DNA of 64,000 nt from Sphingomonas sp. (GCF_030145815.1 NZ_JAIXHL010000015.1:56720-120719), one strand, 5' to 3'. Numbered from the stretch's first letter, positions 25,417 to 35,665 are shown. Program-made: numbers and translations. Notes: generated by a model from the letters alone, not told the origin.

Positions 25417-27423
25417 TCAGCAGGCCAGCTTCGGCGTTTTCGCATATTGTGCGCTCAGCGCCTGAACCGCGCGGTAGGACATGTGCACGGCGTCACCGAT
25501 GCGCCCGACTTGACGGCTGTCGCCGACCACGCTGACGGCGATCCCGGCATCGCCGAGCGCCGCGGCCAGTTCGTCGGCGGATCGGCGCCCCTGGGCGAGC
25601 AACAGGCGATCCGCTTCGATCTCGCGGGCGACGCCGCCAGTTTCGATCGTCACCTTGCGATTCCCGACGCCGCGGACATGACTGTTGTCGACGATCGTGA
25701 TGAGCGGATTTTCGTGCAGGCGGCGCAGCAGGCCCATCCGATAGACCCACTCCGCCGAACGGGCGAGCTTGTCGGCCGGGGAACGACTGACCAACGTCAC
25801 ATGAACGCCGTGATGCGCGCAGAATTCCGCGGTCTCGCAGCCGGTTTCGCCGCCGCCATAGACGATCGCATGCTGTCCTTCGACCAGCCCGAGGTCGCGC
25901 TCGCGCATCAACAGGTCATAGGCATCCATCACGATCGGATCGTCAAGGCCCTCGATGGGCAGGTCGATGCGGCGCGTGCCCGCAGCGAGGATCGCGACAT
26001 CCGGGTCCAGCGCGATGATATCCTTCAGTTCCGCCCGCTTGCCGAAATGACGGACGACCGCGCTCTCGGCCAGCCGGTTGCTCAGATAGTCCGAATACCA
26101 GAACAGCTTGTCCTTGCCCGGCGGGGTGGCCGACGCGATGATGCCGCCGCCGGTGAATTCGCGGGTCTCGAAGATGTGCGTCTCGAACCCCGATTGCTGC
26201 AACAGCAGTGCCGCCGAGGCGCCGCCCGGACCTGCGCCGATCACGACAGCGCGCTTGCCCTTGCCCATATCGGCGGGAATCGGCGGATCGAGTTCGGTGC
26301 CGGTGCGTGGATTTTCAGCGCAGCCGACCTGGACGCGTCCCGGGTGCGGGCTGATGCACCAGTTGCAGGAAGTGCATGGGCGGATCAGGTCGCGCCTGCC
26401 CGCCTTCGCCTTGTTCGCCCATTCGGGATCGGTCAGCATTGGCCTGCCCAGCGCGATCAGATCGGCATCGCCGCTCGCGACCGCCTGTTCTCCCGTCTCG
26501 GGCCACCGGATCTGGCCAACCGCGATCACCGGGACGCCCGTCGCAGCCCGGATGCGCGCCGCATAGGGAATGCGCCAGCCCTCGGGCATCGACATGGGTT
26601 CCACCACTTTCTCGAAGGCGGGGCCCACGCCCCACCCCATCGAGACATGCAGCGCATCGGCCCCCGCCTCGACCAGCCTCGGTGCGATTTCTTCCATGTC
26701 GTCGATCGTCAGCCCGCCGGGCCGGAACTCATCGGCGGAGAGCCGATAGACCAGCGGCAGCTCACCCAGTTTCTCGCGAACCGAACGGATCACCGCCAGC
26801 GGGAAGGCAAGGCGCCGTTCGGCATCGCCGCCCCACTCGTCGTCCCGTTTGTTGCCCAGCGGCGACATGAATTGCGTGAGCAGATAACCGTGCGCGCCAT
26901 GCAGCTCGACGCCGTCATAGCCGGCCTCGACGGCCAGCGCGGCGGTGTTGCCGAAGGATATGACGAGCTTGGCGATCTCTTCGGACGTCAGTCCGCGGCA
27001 GGTCATCTGCTCGGGATCGCGCTTCGAGAAGATGTCGCTTGGCCCCACCGGCATACCGCCAGGCAGCACCTTGCGATTGGCATATTGGCCGCAATGCTGG
27101 ATTTGCATGAAGATCTTCGCGCCCGCATCATGAACGGTGCGGACCAGACGGCGATGGCCGTCGAGGTTCTTCCGGTCGTCCAGCGTCAGCTGATATTCGT
27201 GTGCGCGGCCGGTATCGGGATCGACACAGGTATATTCGACGATGATCAGGCCCATGCCGCCCAGCGCACGCTCGCGGTAGAAAGCGATCATCGCGGGCGT
27301 GACCTCGCCTTCCAGCCCGCCCAGCTCGGTCGACATCGGCGCCATCACCAGCCGGTTCGGCAGTTCGACGCCGCGCAGACGCAGCGGCGTGAACAGATTG
27401 GGAAAGGCGGTCGAACCGGTCAT
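25417..27423 (-). CDS. NADH:flavin oxidoreductase/2,4-dienoyl-CoA reductase, Fe-S type (FadH-like)
   Basis: 668 residues with the full FadH/BaiCD layout: FMN TIM barrel (NRLVMAPMST at 23-32; active-site HGAHGYLLTQF 175-185), a 4Fe-4S site with Cys350, Cys353, Cys356 and Cys368, then FAD motif GAGPGG (396-401) and an NAD domain (VYGGGETGCE). Reduces a 2,4-dienoyl-CoA or a steroid/terpenoid enone using NAD(P)H. Last gene of the CoA ligase-ACAD-SDR operon, 15 bp after the SDR. The 185 bp to the next gene downstream shows nothing definite. Confidence 0.9.
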   Translation of the reverse strand: MTGSTAFPNLFTPLRLRGVELPNRLVMAPMSTELGGLEGEVTPAMIAFYRERALGGMGLIIVEYTCVDPDTGRAHEYQLTLDDRKNLDGHRRLVRTVHDAGAKIFMQIQHCGQYANRKVLPGGMPVGPSDIFSKRDPEQMTCRGLTSEEIAKLVISFGNTAALAVEAGYDGVELHGAHGYLLTQFMSPLGNKRDDEWGGDAERRLAFPLAVIRSVREKLGELPLVYRLSADEFRPGGLTIDDMEEIAPRLVEAGADALHVSMGWGVGPAFEKVVEPMSMPEGWRIPYAARIRAATGVPVIAVGQIRWPETGEQAVASGDADLIALGRPMLTDPEWANKAKAGRRDLIRPCTSCNWCISPHPGRVQVGCAENPRTGTELDPPIPADMGKGKRAVVIGAGPGGASAALLLQQSGFETHIFETREFTGGGIIASATPPGKDKLFWYSDYLSNRLAESAVVRHFGKRAELKDIIALDPDVAILAAGTRRIDLPIEGLDDPIVMDAYDLLMRERDLGLVEGQHAIVYGGGETGCETAEFCAHHGVHVTLVSRSPADKLARSAEWVYRMGLLRRLHENPLITIVDNSHVRGVGNRKVTIETGGVAREIEADRLLLAQGRRSADELAAALGDAGIAVSVVGDSRQVGRIGDAVHMSYRAVQALSAQYAKTPKLAC

Positions 27424-27438
27424 TGGCTGCGGACTCGT

Positions 27439-28248
27439 TCAGGACAGCGACGGGGAAAGACCCCCGTCGACATGGAAATTGATACCGTTGATGAAATCCG
27501 ATCGCGGGCTGGCGAGCATGACGACGGCATAACCGATGTCGCGCACCTCGCCGATCCGATTGACTGTTTGCCCGCCGCCTTTGGCGATATACTGCTCCGC
27601 CTTGGCGAGGTCGTCGCCCCAGCCATGCTTGTCCGCCATCTTTTTCAGGACTTTGATCAGGCCTTCGGTGCGGATCATGCCCGGAGAGACGCTGTTGACG
27701 GTGACGCCGGTCTGTTTCAGCGCCTTGGACAGACCGAGCGACATGTTGAGCATCGCCGCCTTGGCCGGCCCGTAATCGGCTTGCCCGGAAGTCGGCGTGA
27801 TGGCGGCGGCGGTACTGATATTGATGATCCGGCCCCAGCCGCGCTCCTTCATCTCGGGCGCGAAGGCATGAATCAGCCGAACCGCGGCCAGCGTGTTGCG
27901 CTGATAGGTCTCGACCCATTGATCGGTATCATAGGCGAACCAGTTGGGGCTGTCCGACGCAGCGCTGCCACCGGCATTGTTGACGAGGATGTCGATGCCT
28001 CCGAATGCGGCGTTGGCGGCTTCGGCCACCGCGGCGCACCCCTTCGCAGTGGACAGATCCCCACACGCGGTCGCCGCCCGATGGCCCTGATCGGCAAGGC
28101 GCTTCGCGATCGCATCGACACGCGCAGAATCGCGGCCGTTGACGACGACCGATACCCCTTCTGCCGCGAGCATTTCAGCGATGGCAACGCCGATCCCCGA
28201 GGAACTGCCGGTGATCAGCGCCCGCTTGCCTTCGAGATTCAGTTCCAT
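27439..28248 (-). CDS. Short-chain dehydrogenase/reductase
   Basis: 269 residues. TGSSSGIG cofactor motif (14-21), DILVNNAGG, catalytic YGPAKAAM and C-terminal INFHVDGG. The insertion KVLKKMADKHGWGDD after the catalytic part recurs in SDRs acting on bulky substrates, but no substrate can be assigned. ATG 28248 has GAGGAAC upstream; the frame continues open upstream without coding character. Lies 38 bp after the ACAD gene in the same operon. Confidence 0.85.
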   Translation of the reverse strand: MELNLEGKRALITGSSSGIGVAIAEMLAAEGVSVVVNGRDSARVDAIAKRLADQGHRAATACGDLSTAKGCAAVAEAANAAFGGIDILVNNAGGSAASDSPNWFAYDTDQWVETYQRNTLAAVRLIHAFAPEMKERGWGRIINISTAAAITPTSGQADYGPAKAAMLNMSLGLSKALKQTGVTVNSVSPGMIRTEGLIKVLKKMADKHGWGDDLAKAEQYIAKGGGQTVNRIGEVRDIGYAVVMLASPRSDFINGINFHVDGGLSPSLS

Positions 28249-28286
28249 GCCGTTCCTCGATCCTTCTTGGTGGCCGGGAAGCCGGG

Positions 28287-29450
28287 TCAGGCGCGCTGGT
28301 TGAAGCGCCGCCCGACCAATGCGGATGCGATGTTGGTTTTCTGAACGTCGGTTGTGCCGCCCGCGATGCCCCAGGCGTAGCTGTCGCGCACGCGCTGCTC
28401 CATGCGATACTCCTTGGAGTAGCCATAGCCGCCCATGATTTGCAGTCCCTTGGACGCGACCTCGACCACCATTTCGTTCGAGAAGCATTTGGCGAGCGAG
28501 CTGTCGAGGATCGAGGGCAGGCCCTGGCTGGCGTTTACCGCGGCGCGATAGATCAGCAGGCGTGATGCCTCTACCTTCATCGCCATCTCGGCGAGCTTCA
28601 GCTGGATCGCCTGGAAATCGACGATCGGCTTGCCGAACTGCTGGCGTTCCTGCGAATATTCGGTCGCCTCCTCCAATGCAGCGGCGGCGATGCCCAGGCC
28701 CATGGTAGCGTTGCCGCAGCGTTCGAGGCTGAACGCTGTCATCAGCTTGCCGAAGCCGCCCTTGGGCACGATCAGATTGTCCTTCGGCACGCGTACTTCG
28801 TCGAGGTAGATGTCGGCCGAGGGGATGCCGCGAAAGCCCATCAGGCTTTCCGGACGTCCAAAGCTGATCCCCTTGCACTCCTTCTCGACCAGCACCGCGC
28901 CGATGCCCTTGGCGCCCGGCTCGTCCTCGAAGCGGCAATAGACGATATAGACGTCAGAATGGCCACCGCCCGAGCACCAGCGTTTCTGGCCTGACACGAC
29001 GATCTCATCGCCCTCGTAGCGGGCTGCGGTCTTGAGGTCGGTGAGCGCGGTGCCTGCCCCGGGTTCGGACATGGAGACCGCGACAATCTTCTCGCCCCTG
29101 ATGACTTCGGGAAGAATGCGCGCCTTGAGGGTCTCGCTCGCGAAATGTTCGACGGTGCGTACAGGGCCCGTGGCGCTCTCGAAGATGGGCCATGCGACGG
29201 CCGGCGAAATCATCGCAAACTGTTCGAGCACCAGCAGTGCTTCGAGGTGCCCGAGACCCAGGCCACCATATTGCTCGGGCAGGTTGATACCCAGAAAGCC
29301 CATTTCGGCGTAGCGTTTGCGCATTGCGTCGGGGAGCGGCATCGCCTTCTCCTCCATCTCACGCGAAAGCTCCATCAGTTCGGATCGCGCAAATTTTCGT
29401 GCGGTTTCCTGTAGGTCTTTCTGGTCGTCGCTAAGTTGGAAATCCATCAT
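28287..29450 (-). CDS. Acyl-CoA dehydrogenase
   Basis: 387 residues, ordinary homotetrameric-type ACAD length. Motifs VSMSEPGAGTALTD and VSGQKRWCSGGGHSD are present. The isovaleryl-type catalytic Glu is kept in AFSLERCG (22 residues before the Tyr of ATEYSQERQQFG), whereas the C-terminal EGT position reads AGGTTD. Start: ATGATG at 29450/29447 overlaps the CoA ligase stop. With the ligase, SDR and dienoyl reductase it forms a self-contained activation-and-oxidation operon. Confidence 0.9.
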   Translation of the reverse strand: MMDFQLSDDQKDLQETARKFARSELMELSREMEEKAMPLPDAMRKRYAEMGFLGINLPEQYGGLGLGHLEALLVLEQFAMISPAVAWPIFESATGPVRTVEHFASETLKARILPEVIRGEKIVAVSMSEPGAGTALTDLKTAARYEGDEIVVSGQKRWCSGGGHSDVYIVYCRFEDEPGAKGIGAVLVEKECKGISFGRPESLMGFRGIPSADIYLDEVRVPKDNLIVPKGGFGKLMTAFSLERCGNATMGLGIAAAALEEATEYSQERQQFGKPIVDFQAIQLKLAEMAMKVEASRLLIYRAAVNASQGLPSILDSSLAKCFSNEMVVEVASKGLQIMGGYGYSKEYRMEQRVRDSYAWGIAGGTTDVQKTNIASALVGRRFNQRA

Positions 29451-31573
29451 TCTGCCTTTGTCTCGATGACTGCGTCGAGCGCGACGACCCCACCCTGACC
29501 GGGTCGCGCCACAAGCGGATTCACTTCGATCGTCGCCAGCGTGTCGCGATGCTGCACGGCGAGGATCGACAGGCCCGAAATGGCCTTCGCCAGTGCTTCG
29601 ATGTCGTGGCGCGGTGATCCGCGCCATCCGGTCAACAGCGGCGCGGTCTTGAGGCTCTCGATCATCTTTCGCGCCTGCGCTTCGCTGACCGGGGCCAGGG
29701 CGCACACCGTGTCCTTGATCAGTTCGACCAGGGTTCCACCAAGGCCGAAAGTGACGACCGGCCCGAACGCTTCGTCTTGGTGGATACCGACGATCGTCTC
29801 GACCCCGCCGCTCACCATTTCGGAAATCAGGTAGCCGTCGATCTTTGCATCCGGCAGGTGCTGGGGGATGCTCTCCGCCATCCGCGCGACCGCATCATGT
29901 ACGGCCTCCGCCGACGCGAGGCCCAGCGCGACGCCCCCCACTTCGGTCTTGTGCAGGATATCGGCGGAAACGACCTTCACGACGACGGGAAAGCCGATTC
30001 CAGCGGCCAGCTGCACCGCGTGCTGTGCATCGCTCGCCAGCGCTTCCTTGGGCGATGGCACGCCGACCTGTTCCAGCAACGTCTTCGCTTGAGCTTCGTT
30101 TAGCTTGCCGTGAACACCGAGTGGTGTCGCAGGGGGCAGGGCCAAGGGCTCGCGCGCAGGCTGCGCGAAGGTATCGTGGAACTTCGACAAGGCTGAGAGC
30201 GCAGCGATGGCGCGCGAGGGGTCCTCGAACGCGAGCAGTCCCTTCGCATCATATTCGCGGACCATTTCAGCGTCTGTCGTGACTGAGACGAAGACGAGCT
30301 GATCGGGCGCGCGGGCATGGGCATTGGCAATCGCCTGTTGCAACGGACGAGCCATCGAAGGCGCGGCACCGGCAATGCCGAGAAAGATCAGCGTCGCGTC
30401 GAATGCCTTGGAAGCGAACACCGCATCCAGCGTCTTTTCCATGATGTCATGGTTGGTCGTGACCAGCCCGGTCATGTCGATCGGATTGGCGGGCGAGCAA
30501 TGCGGCACCAGCGCCTTCAGCGTCGCCTGGGTCTCCGAGGGAACCGTACCCATCTTCAGGCCCGCGTCGCTGACGAAATCGGCGATCTGCACCCCGACCC
30601 CGCCGGAGATGCTGATCACGCCGACGCGGGGCCCCTTGGGCAGTACACCCTTGGACAGCGCATAGGCGATGTCGAGCAGTTCGTCGGTCGTGCGCGCCCG
30701 GTGGACGCCATATTGGTCGAAGACCGCGTCATAGATGCTGTCCTCGCCGGTCAGCGATGCCGTGTGGCTTGCAGCCGCGGCGCTTCCCTCGGCCGTGCGG
30801 CCGACCTTCATCATCACGACCGGCTTGTTCGCGCGGCGGGCGCGGTCGAGCGCAGCGATCAGCTTGTCCGCGTCGCGCAGCCCCTCGATATAGGCCAGCA
30901 GCACGTCGCTTTCGTCCTGGCCCGCCATCCACCATAATGCGTCGCCGATATCGACATCGGCCTCGTTGCCGGTCGTCACCCATTGGCTGATGCCGAGGCC
31001 GCGCCGGAACAGGTGCTTCATCAGATAGCCGCCATAACCGCCGCTCTGGCTCGCGACGGCGATCCGGCCAGGGGCGGGAACGCCCTCCTCCAGCGCCGAG
31101 GCGAAGGTGCCGTAGAAGCGGGCATGGGTGTTCATCAGGCCCATGCAGTTCGGGCCGAGCAGCCGCATCCCCGCCTCGCGCGCAGTTGCAACGATACGGT
31201 CCTGCCGCGCGCGGCCCTCTTCGCCCGTTTCGGAGAAACCGGCGCCATACAGCACCGCGCTCTTTACACCCCGTGCAATGCAATCCTCGATCGTCTGCTG
31301 CGTCGCATCGGCGGAAATGGCGAGGATCGCGCAATCGACGGGTCCGGGGACATCCAGAATCGACGGATAGGCGGTCAGCCCCTGGATATCCGGTCGGCCC
31401 GGGTTAACGGGGTAGACCGGCCCTTCGAAGCCCGCTTCGAGCAGATACTGGATCGGACGCCCGCCGAAGCGACGCTGGTCGCTCGACGCGCCGATGACAG
31501 CGACGGAGCGGGGCGCAAACAATGCGGTGAGGTTGTCGGCTTCCGGCGAAGATGGTTTGAGTAAAGTGGCCAT
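29447..31573 (-). CDS. Acyl-CoA synthetase, NDP-forming (acetate-CoA ligase type)
   Basis: 708 residues: CoA-binding Rossmann domain (SVAVIGASSD, 23-32), succinyl-CoA-synthetase-like ligase domains with phosphohistidine His270 in ASHTASLTG, and a C-terminal ATP-grasp domain (FPVVVKVVSADILHKTEVGG). Converts a free carboxylate, CoA and ATP to acyl-CoA and ADP. First gene of the operon. Start ATG 31573 chosen because MATLLKPS gives the normal family N terminus; its ribosome-binding site is weak. Confidence 0.9.
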   Translation of the reverse strand: MATLLKPSSPEADNLTALFAPRSVAVIGASSDQRRFGGRPIQYLLEAGFEGPVYPVNPGRPDIQGLTAYPSILDVPGPVDCAILAISADATQQTIEDCIARGVKSAVLYGAGFSETGEEGRARQDRIVATAREAGMRLLGPNCMGLMNTHARFYGTFASALEEGVPAPGRIAVASQSGGYGGYLMKHLFRRGLGISQWVTTGNEADVDIGDALWWMAGQDESDVLLAYIEGLRDADKLIAALDRARRANKPVVMMKVGRTAEGSAAAASHTASLTGEDSIYDAVFDQYGVHRARTTDELLDIAYALSKGVLPKGPRVGVISISGGVGVQIADFVSDAGLKMGTVPSETQATLKALVPHCSPANPIDMTGLVTTNHDIMEKTLDAVFASKAFDATLIFLGIAGAAPSMARPLQQAIANAHARAPDQLVFVSVTTDAEMVREYDAKGLLAFEDPSRAIAALSALSKFHDTFAQPAREPLALPPATPLGVHGKLNEAQAKTLLEQVGVPSPKEALASDAQHAVQLAAGIGFPVVVKVVSADILHKTEVGGVALGLASAEAVHDAVARMAESIPQHLPDAKIDGYLISEMVSGGVETIVGIHQDEAFGPVVTFGLGGTLVELIKDTVCALAPVSEAQARKMIESLKTAPLLTGWRGSPRHDIEALAKAISGLSILAVQHRDTLATIEVNPLVARPGQGGVVALDAVIETKAE

Positions 31574-31769
31574 GATTGGGTTGCCTTTGACCTGAAGCGG
31601 CGGCGCTTCCAACCGTCGCGCCGAAACCAACACATCCATGCTAACCCCCGGGGACGGGGCCTGCACCGGTATACGCCCGCCGACCAACTGGATACATCAT
31701 CAACGCCAATTCAGCGCCGGACAGCGGGATCATCGCGTCTGTCGAGCGGTATTTGATTACAGGGGCTTC

Positions 31770-32552
31770 ATGTCGGAATTCATTCTGCAGCGCGAACAAG
31801 ATGGCGTCGTCGTCTTGACGCTGAACGTGCCGCAATTGCGCAACGCGATCTCGCTCGAAATGCGCGAGGCATTGCTTGGCCATCTGCGCGAAGCGGGCAA
31901 TAATCCCGACATTCGGGCGGTGGTGCTGACGGGGGCACGAGGAAATTTCTGTTCGGGCGGTCAGTTGCAGCCGACGAACGGCGCCGTCGCGCCGGACGCG
32001 CAGCGGACCAAGCGCAACATCGCGATCCTGCAGGACATTGTGCGGTTGCTGAGCGGCGGACCCAAGCCGACGATTGCGGCGGTCGAAGGCTATGCCTATG
32101 GCGCGGGCATGTCGCTTGCTACGGCCTGCGACGTCCTGGTGGCGGGCGAGAGCGCACGCTTCTGTGCATCCTTCGGCAAGATCGGGCTGATGGCGGACGC
32201 AGGGATGCTCTGGTCGCTGCCGCAGCGCGTCGGGCCGGGGCGCGCGCGCGAGATGATGCTGACGGGACGGATCGTCGAAGCAACTGAGGCTGGTGCCTTG
32301 GGTCTTGCGAACCGGGTGGTGCCTGCGGGAAGCGCACTGGCTACGGCCCTGGAAGTTGCTGCGGGTTTTGCCGGTGTCGCGCCGCTCGCCATTGCCGCGA
32401 TGAAGCGGGTCATGGCGCGGGGACCGAATTCGCTGGAAGATGTGCTTCATGCCGAAAGCGATGCGCAGCCGGTCCTGGCGTTGAGCCAGGACTATGTCGA
32501 GGGCCGTACGGCGTTCAAAGAAAAGCGCGCACCGATGTTCCGGGGGGCCTGA
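31770..32552 (+). CDS. Crotonase-family enoyl-CoA isomerase/hydratase
   Basis: 260 residues. Oxyanion loop NFCSGGQLQP. The hydratase glutamates are replaced in GAGMSLATACDV and FCASFGKIGL, while MADAGM carries an Asp as in PaaG-type isomerases. A double-bond isomerase is the better guess. AGGGG precedes ATG 31770. First gene of the 12-gene operon running to 44372; it faces the CoA ligase operon across about 196 bp. Confidence 0.85.
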   Translation: MSEFILQREQDGVVVLTLNVPQLRNAISLEMREALLGHLREAGNNPDIRAVVLTGARGNFCSGGQLQPTNGAVAPDAQRTKRNIAILQDIVRLLSGGPKPTIAAVEGYAYGAGMSLATACDVLVAGESARFCASFGKIGLMADAGMLWSLPQRVGPGRAREMMLTGRIVEATEAGALGLANRVVPAGSALATALEVAAGFAGVAPLAIAAMKRVMARGPNSLEDVLHAESDAQPVLALSQDYVEGRTAFKEKRAPMFRGA

Positions 32553-32555
32553 ACG

Positions 32556-33734
32556 ATGGATTTGAAGATCCCGCCTGAAGCCGAGGCGCTGCGCGAGGAG
32601 ATGCGGGGCTTCCTGCGCGACAAGCTTCCTCCCGAACTGGCGGAGGCGACGCTCTATGGCAGGAAGCTGAGCAAGGACGACCATCAGCGCTGGCAGCGAA
32701 TCCTGGAGAAGCAGGGCTGGCTGGCGCCGAGCTGGCCCACGCAATGGGGCGGCACCGGCTGGGGGCCGCTCGAACGCTTCATCTGGGACGAGGAATCGGC
32801 GCTGGCGGGCGCCCCACGCGCGAATATCCCCTCGCTCGACCTGCTGGGGCCGGTGATCGTCGAATTCGGCACTGAGGCGCAGAAGCGGGAATTGCTGCCC
32901 CGGATCCTGTCAGGCGAGGACTGGTGGTGTCAGGGCTTTTCGGAGCCGCAGGCCGGGTCGGATCTCGCTGCGCTTCAGATGCGAGCGGTGCGCGACGGCG
33001 ACGACTATATCGTCAACGGCACCAAGCTGTGGACCAGCTGGGCGCACATGGCGAACAAGATCTTCTGCCTGGTCCGCACGTCCGCTGACGGACCCAAGCA
33101 GGCAGGGATCTCGTTCCTGCTGATCGACATGGAACAGCCGGGCGTGACGGTCAGTCCGATCCTGACGCTGGGTGGCATGCACGCGGTCAACGAGGTGCAG
33201 ATCACCGATGTCCGCGTGCCGGTCGCCAATTTGCTGGGCCAGGAAGGCGATGCCTGGACCATCACCAAATTCCTGCTGGGCCACGAGCGGCTGGTCGGCG
33301 CCGGCATTGGCCCGAGCATGGCGTTGTCGCGGCAGTTGCGTGGCGCGCTTGGCCGTATCGGGCCGGGTGGGGCGCCGCTGGGCGATGATCCGGTTCTCGC
33401 CCAGCGCGTCGCGGAGGTCGAGACCGATCTGCTGGCGCTACGCTACACCGCCTATCGCGTGCTGGCCGATGAATTGTCGGGCAAGGCACCCGGACCGGAA
33501 GTCTCGGTGCTCAAGATACGAGGCGGCGAGGTCCAGCAGGCGCTGACCGAATTGCTGATGGAGGTCGGCGAGATCGTCAGCCTGACGCATCCCCTGACCG
33601 TGTCAGCGGGCGTGGTGCCGATCGAAAGCGCCTATATGGCGCAACAGCATTTCGACCGGCGCAAGCTCACCATCTACGGCGGCAGTTCCGAGATTCAGCG
33701 CAACATCATTGCGCGCCGGCTGCTGAACGTCTGA
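32556..33734 (+). CDS. Acyl-CoA dehydrogenase, catalytic partner of a pair
   Basis: 392 residues. WCQGFSEPQAGSDLAAL and VNGTKLWTSWAH are the FAD/substrate stretches; LLGHERLVGAG holds Glu at the isovaleryl-type catalytic position; the C-terminal motif GGSSEIQRNIIARR is well preserved. Closely resembles in type the 692-1900 enzyme. Ends 10 bp before a second ACAD lacking the base, so an alpha2beta2 dehydrogenase is likely (as for ChsE1-ChsE2). Would desaturate a bulky side-chain acyl-CoA (inference). Confidence 0.9.
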   Translation: MDLKIPPEAEALREEMRGFLRDKLPPELAEATLYGRKLSKDDHQRWQRILEKQGWLAPSWPTQWGGTGWGPLERFIWDEESALAGAPRANIPSLDLLGPVIVEFGTEAQKRELLPRILSGEDWWCQGFSEPQAGSDLAALQMRAVRDGDDYIVNGTKLWTSWAHMANKIFCLVRTSADGPKQAGISFLLIDMEQPGVTVSPILTLGGMHAVNEVQITDVRVPVANLLGQEGDAWTITKFLLGHERLVGAGIGPSMALSRQLRGALGRIGPGGAPLGDDPVLAQRVAEVETDLLALRYTAYRVLADELSGKAPGPEVSVLKIRGGEVQQALTELLMEVGEIVSLTHPLTVSAGVVPIESAYMAQQHFDRRKLTIYGGSSEIQRNIIARRLLNV

Positions 33735-33744
33735 GGGCGGAACG

Positions 33745-34863
33745 ATGGATTTTCATTACAACGACAACCAGCAGATGCTGCACGACACGGTCGACCGGTT
33801 CCTGACCGACAAATACGACCTCGTTACACGAAACAAGTTGCTCGGCGACCTCGAGGGGCAGGCGCAGTTATGGCGCGAGATGGCCGAACTGGGCTTGGTC
33901 GGCGCCGCCTTCCCCGAAGAAGTCGGGGGCTATGGCGCGTCGCCCGTCGATGCGTTGGTGGTGATGGAGCGTTTCGGACGGCATCTGGTGACGCTGCCCT
34001 ATCTGATGACCGCGATCGTGTGCGGCCGGCTGCTGATTGCGGGCGGGCGCACCGATCTGATCCAACAGGTAATTGCGGGCGATGCGCGGTTGGCGCTGGC
34101 GGCGGGCTCGACGCACGTGCTGCGCAGCGCAGAGCATCACAGCTTTACTGCGGCTGCAGCGGGCGCCGGCTGGACGATCAGTGGGCGGATGCCGGTGGTG
34201 ATCGGCGGTGACAGCGCCGACACGTTCATCGTGGCGGCGCGGACCTCGGGCGCATTGGGGGAATGCGACGGCATAACCTTGTTCCTCGTCGCTGCAGACC
34301 AGGTCGCCCGGCGCAGCTTCCGCATGATCGACGCGCACGGTGCAGCGGAAGTCGTGATCGACGCACTGAGCGTCGGCGAAGATGCGGTGCTGGGCGAGAT
34401 CGGCGGCGGTGTTGCGCTGGTCGAACTGGCGCTCGACCATGGTATCGCTGCAGCATGTGGCGAGGCGATCGGGTCGATGGGCCATCTCGTGCCCGCCACT
34501 GCCGAATATACCCGCACCCGCGAACAATATGGCGCGCCGCTCGCCAAGTTTCAGGTGCTGCAACACCGTATGGCGGACATGTACATCCAGACCGAAACCG
34601 CGCGCTCGATGGCCTATGTCGCGGCGATGTCGCTCAATGACGATCCGGTTGAGCGGGCACGCATCGTCTCTGCCGCCAAGGTCCAGATCGGCAAGTCAGG
34701 CAAGTTCGTCGGCTATCAGGCGGTCCAGCTTCACGGCGGCATGGGCGTGTCCGAGGAACTGGATGTCGGCCATCACTATATCCGCCTCAACACGCTGAAT
34801 CAGATGTTCGGCGATCCCGCTTTCCATCTGCGCCGTTTCGCTGCGGCAGGAGCACCGGCATGA
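33745..34863 (+). CDS. Acyl-CoA dehydrogenase-like protein lacking the catalytic Glu
   Basis: 372 residues. FHYNDNQQMLHDTVDRF start and C-terminal LHGGMGVSEELDVGHHY are ACAD-like. Counting 22 residues back from the Tyr of TAEYTRTREQYG gives Gly rather than Glu, and the C-terminal EGT motif reads NQMFGDP. It therefore probably supplies FAD contacts as the second subunit of the preceding ACAD. Its stop overlaps the next gene by ATGA. Confidence 0.85.
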   Translation: MDFHYNDNQQMLHDTVDRFLTDKYDLVTRNKLLGDLEGQAQLWREMAELGLVGAAFPEEVGGYGASPVDALVVMERFGRHLVTLPYLMTAIVCGRLLIAGGRTDLIQQVIAGDARLALAAGSTHVLRSAEHHSFTAAAAGAGWTISGRMPVVIGGDSADTFIVAARTSGALGECDGITLFLVAADQVARRSFRMIDAHGAAEVVIDALSVGEDAVLGEIGGGVALVELALDHGIAAACGEAIGSMGHLVPATAEYTRTREQYGAPLAKFQVLQHRMADMYIQTETARSMAYVAAMSLNDDPVERARIVSAAKVQIGKSGKFVGYQAVQLHGGMGVSEELDVGHHYIRLNTLNQMFGDPAFHLRRFAAAGAPA

Positions 34864-35663
34864 AATTCGACTATTCCCGCTATGACAAGCTCAGCGTCCA
34901 GCTTGACGGCGCTGTCCTGCGTTTGACGCTGAACCGGCCCGAAAAGCGCAATATCATCGACGATCCGGTGAACGAACAGATCTCGGATGCCTTCCATGAC
35001 GCGACGTTCGATGAGCGAGTGCGGTGCGTGGTGTTGTCGGGCGAGGGCAAGTCGTTCTGCGGGGGCGGTGATTTCGCCCAGATGAAGCGCAAGGTCGAGG
35101 ATCCCGGACTGTTCTTCAAGGGCATCTGGAACTCGCGGCGGCTGGTCTATACCGTGCTGGATTGTCCCAAGCCGACCATCGCCCGGATCCACGGCCATGC
35201 GATGGGTCTGGGCGCGACGCTGCCGTTGCTATGCGATTTCGTGGTGGCGACGGACGATACCAAGATTGCCGACCCGCACGTCAATATCGGGCTCGTCGCG
35301 GGCGATGGCGGGTCGCTGATCTGGCCGCAAATGATGGGTTATGCCAAGGCGCGCAAGTTCCTGATGCTGGGAGAGCCGATCACGGGCAGGGAAGCTGCGG
35401 ACCTCGGTCTGATCGCCGAATCCGCGCCCACGTTAGAAGATGCGACTGCGATCGCCGATCGCTGGATCGAGAGGCTGGCCAATGGTGCGAGCATGTCGAT
35501 CTACGGCACGAAGATGACGATCAACCAGCCGCTGCGCCAGCTTGCACATGCTGCGATGGATACCGGCATGGCCTATGAAGGCCTGTCCAACATCAGCCGG
35601 GATCATGCCGAGGCGATCGAGGCCATCGGCGAAAAGCGCAAGCCGAACTTCAGCGGGGAGTGA
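34860..35663 (+). CDS. Crotonase-family protein
   Basis: 267 residues. Oxyanion loop FCGGGDFAQM and second glycine turn GHAMGLGATLPL; the hydratase glutamate positions are Thr and His, with an Asp in LVAGDGGS as in isomerase-type members. Acts on an acyl-CoA, probably as isomerase; hydration in this operon is better assigned to the MaoC protein. ATGA overlap upstream, GTGA overlap downstream. Confidence 0.85.
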   Translation: MKFDYSRYDKLSVQLDGAVLRLTLNRPEKRNIIDDPVNEQISDAFHDATFDERVRCVVLSGEGKSFCGGGDFAQMKRKVEDPGLFFKGIWNSRRLVYTVLDCPKPTIARIHGHAMGLGATLPLLCDFVVATDDTKIADPHVNIGLVAGDGGSLIWPQMMGYAKARKFLMLGEPITGREAADLGLIAESAPTLEDATAIADRWIERLANGASMSIYGTKMTINQPLRQLAHAAMDTGMAYEGLSNISRDHAEAIEAIGEKRKPNFSGE

Positions 35664-35665
35664 CG

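Noticed and set aside
25303..28344. Open frame of over 1000 codons on the + strand opposite the Fe-S dienoyl reductase and SDR genes
   Set aside because: Antisense to two well-supported genes; composition is Arg/His/Asp-rich without any recognisable domain, typical of GC-rich antisense frames.
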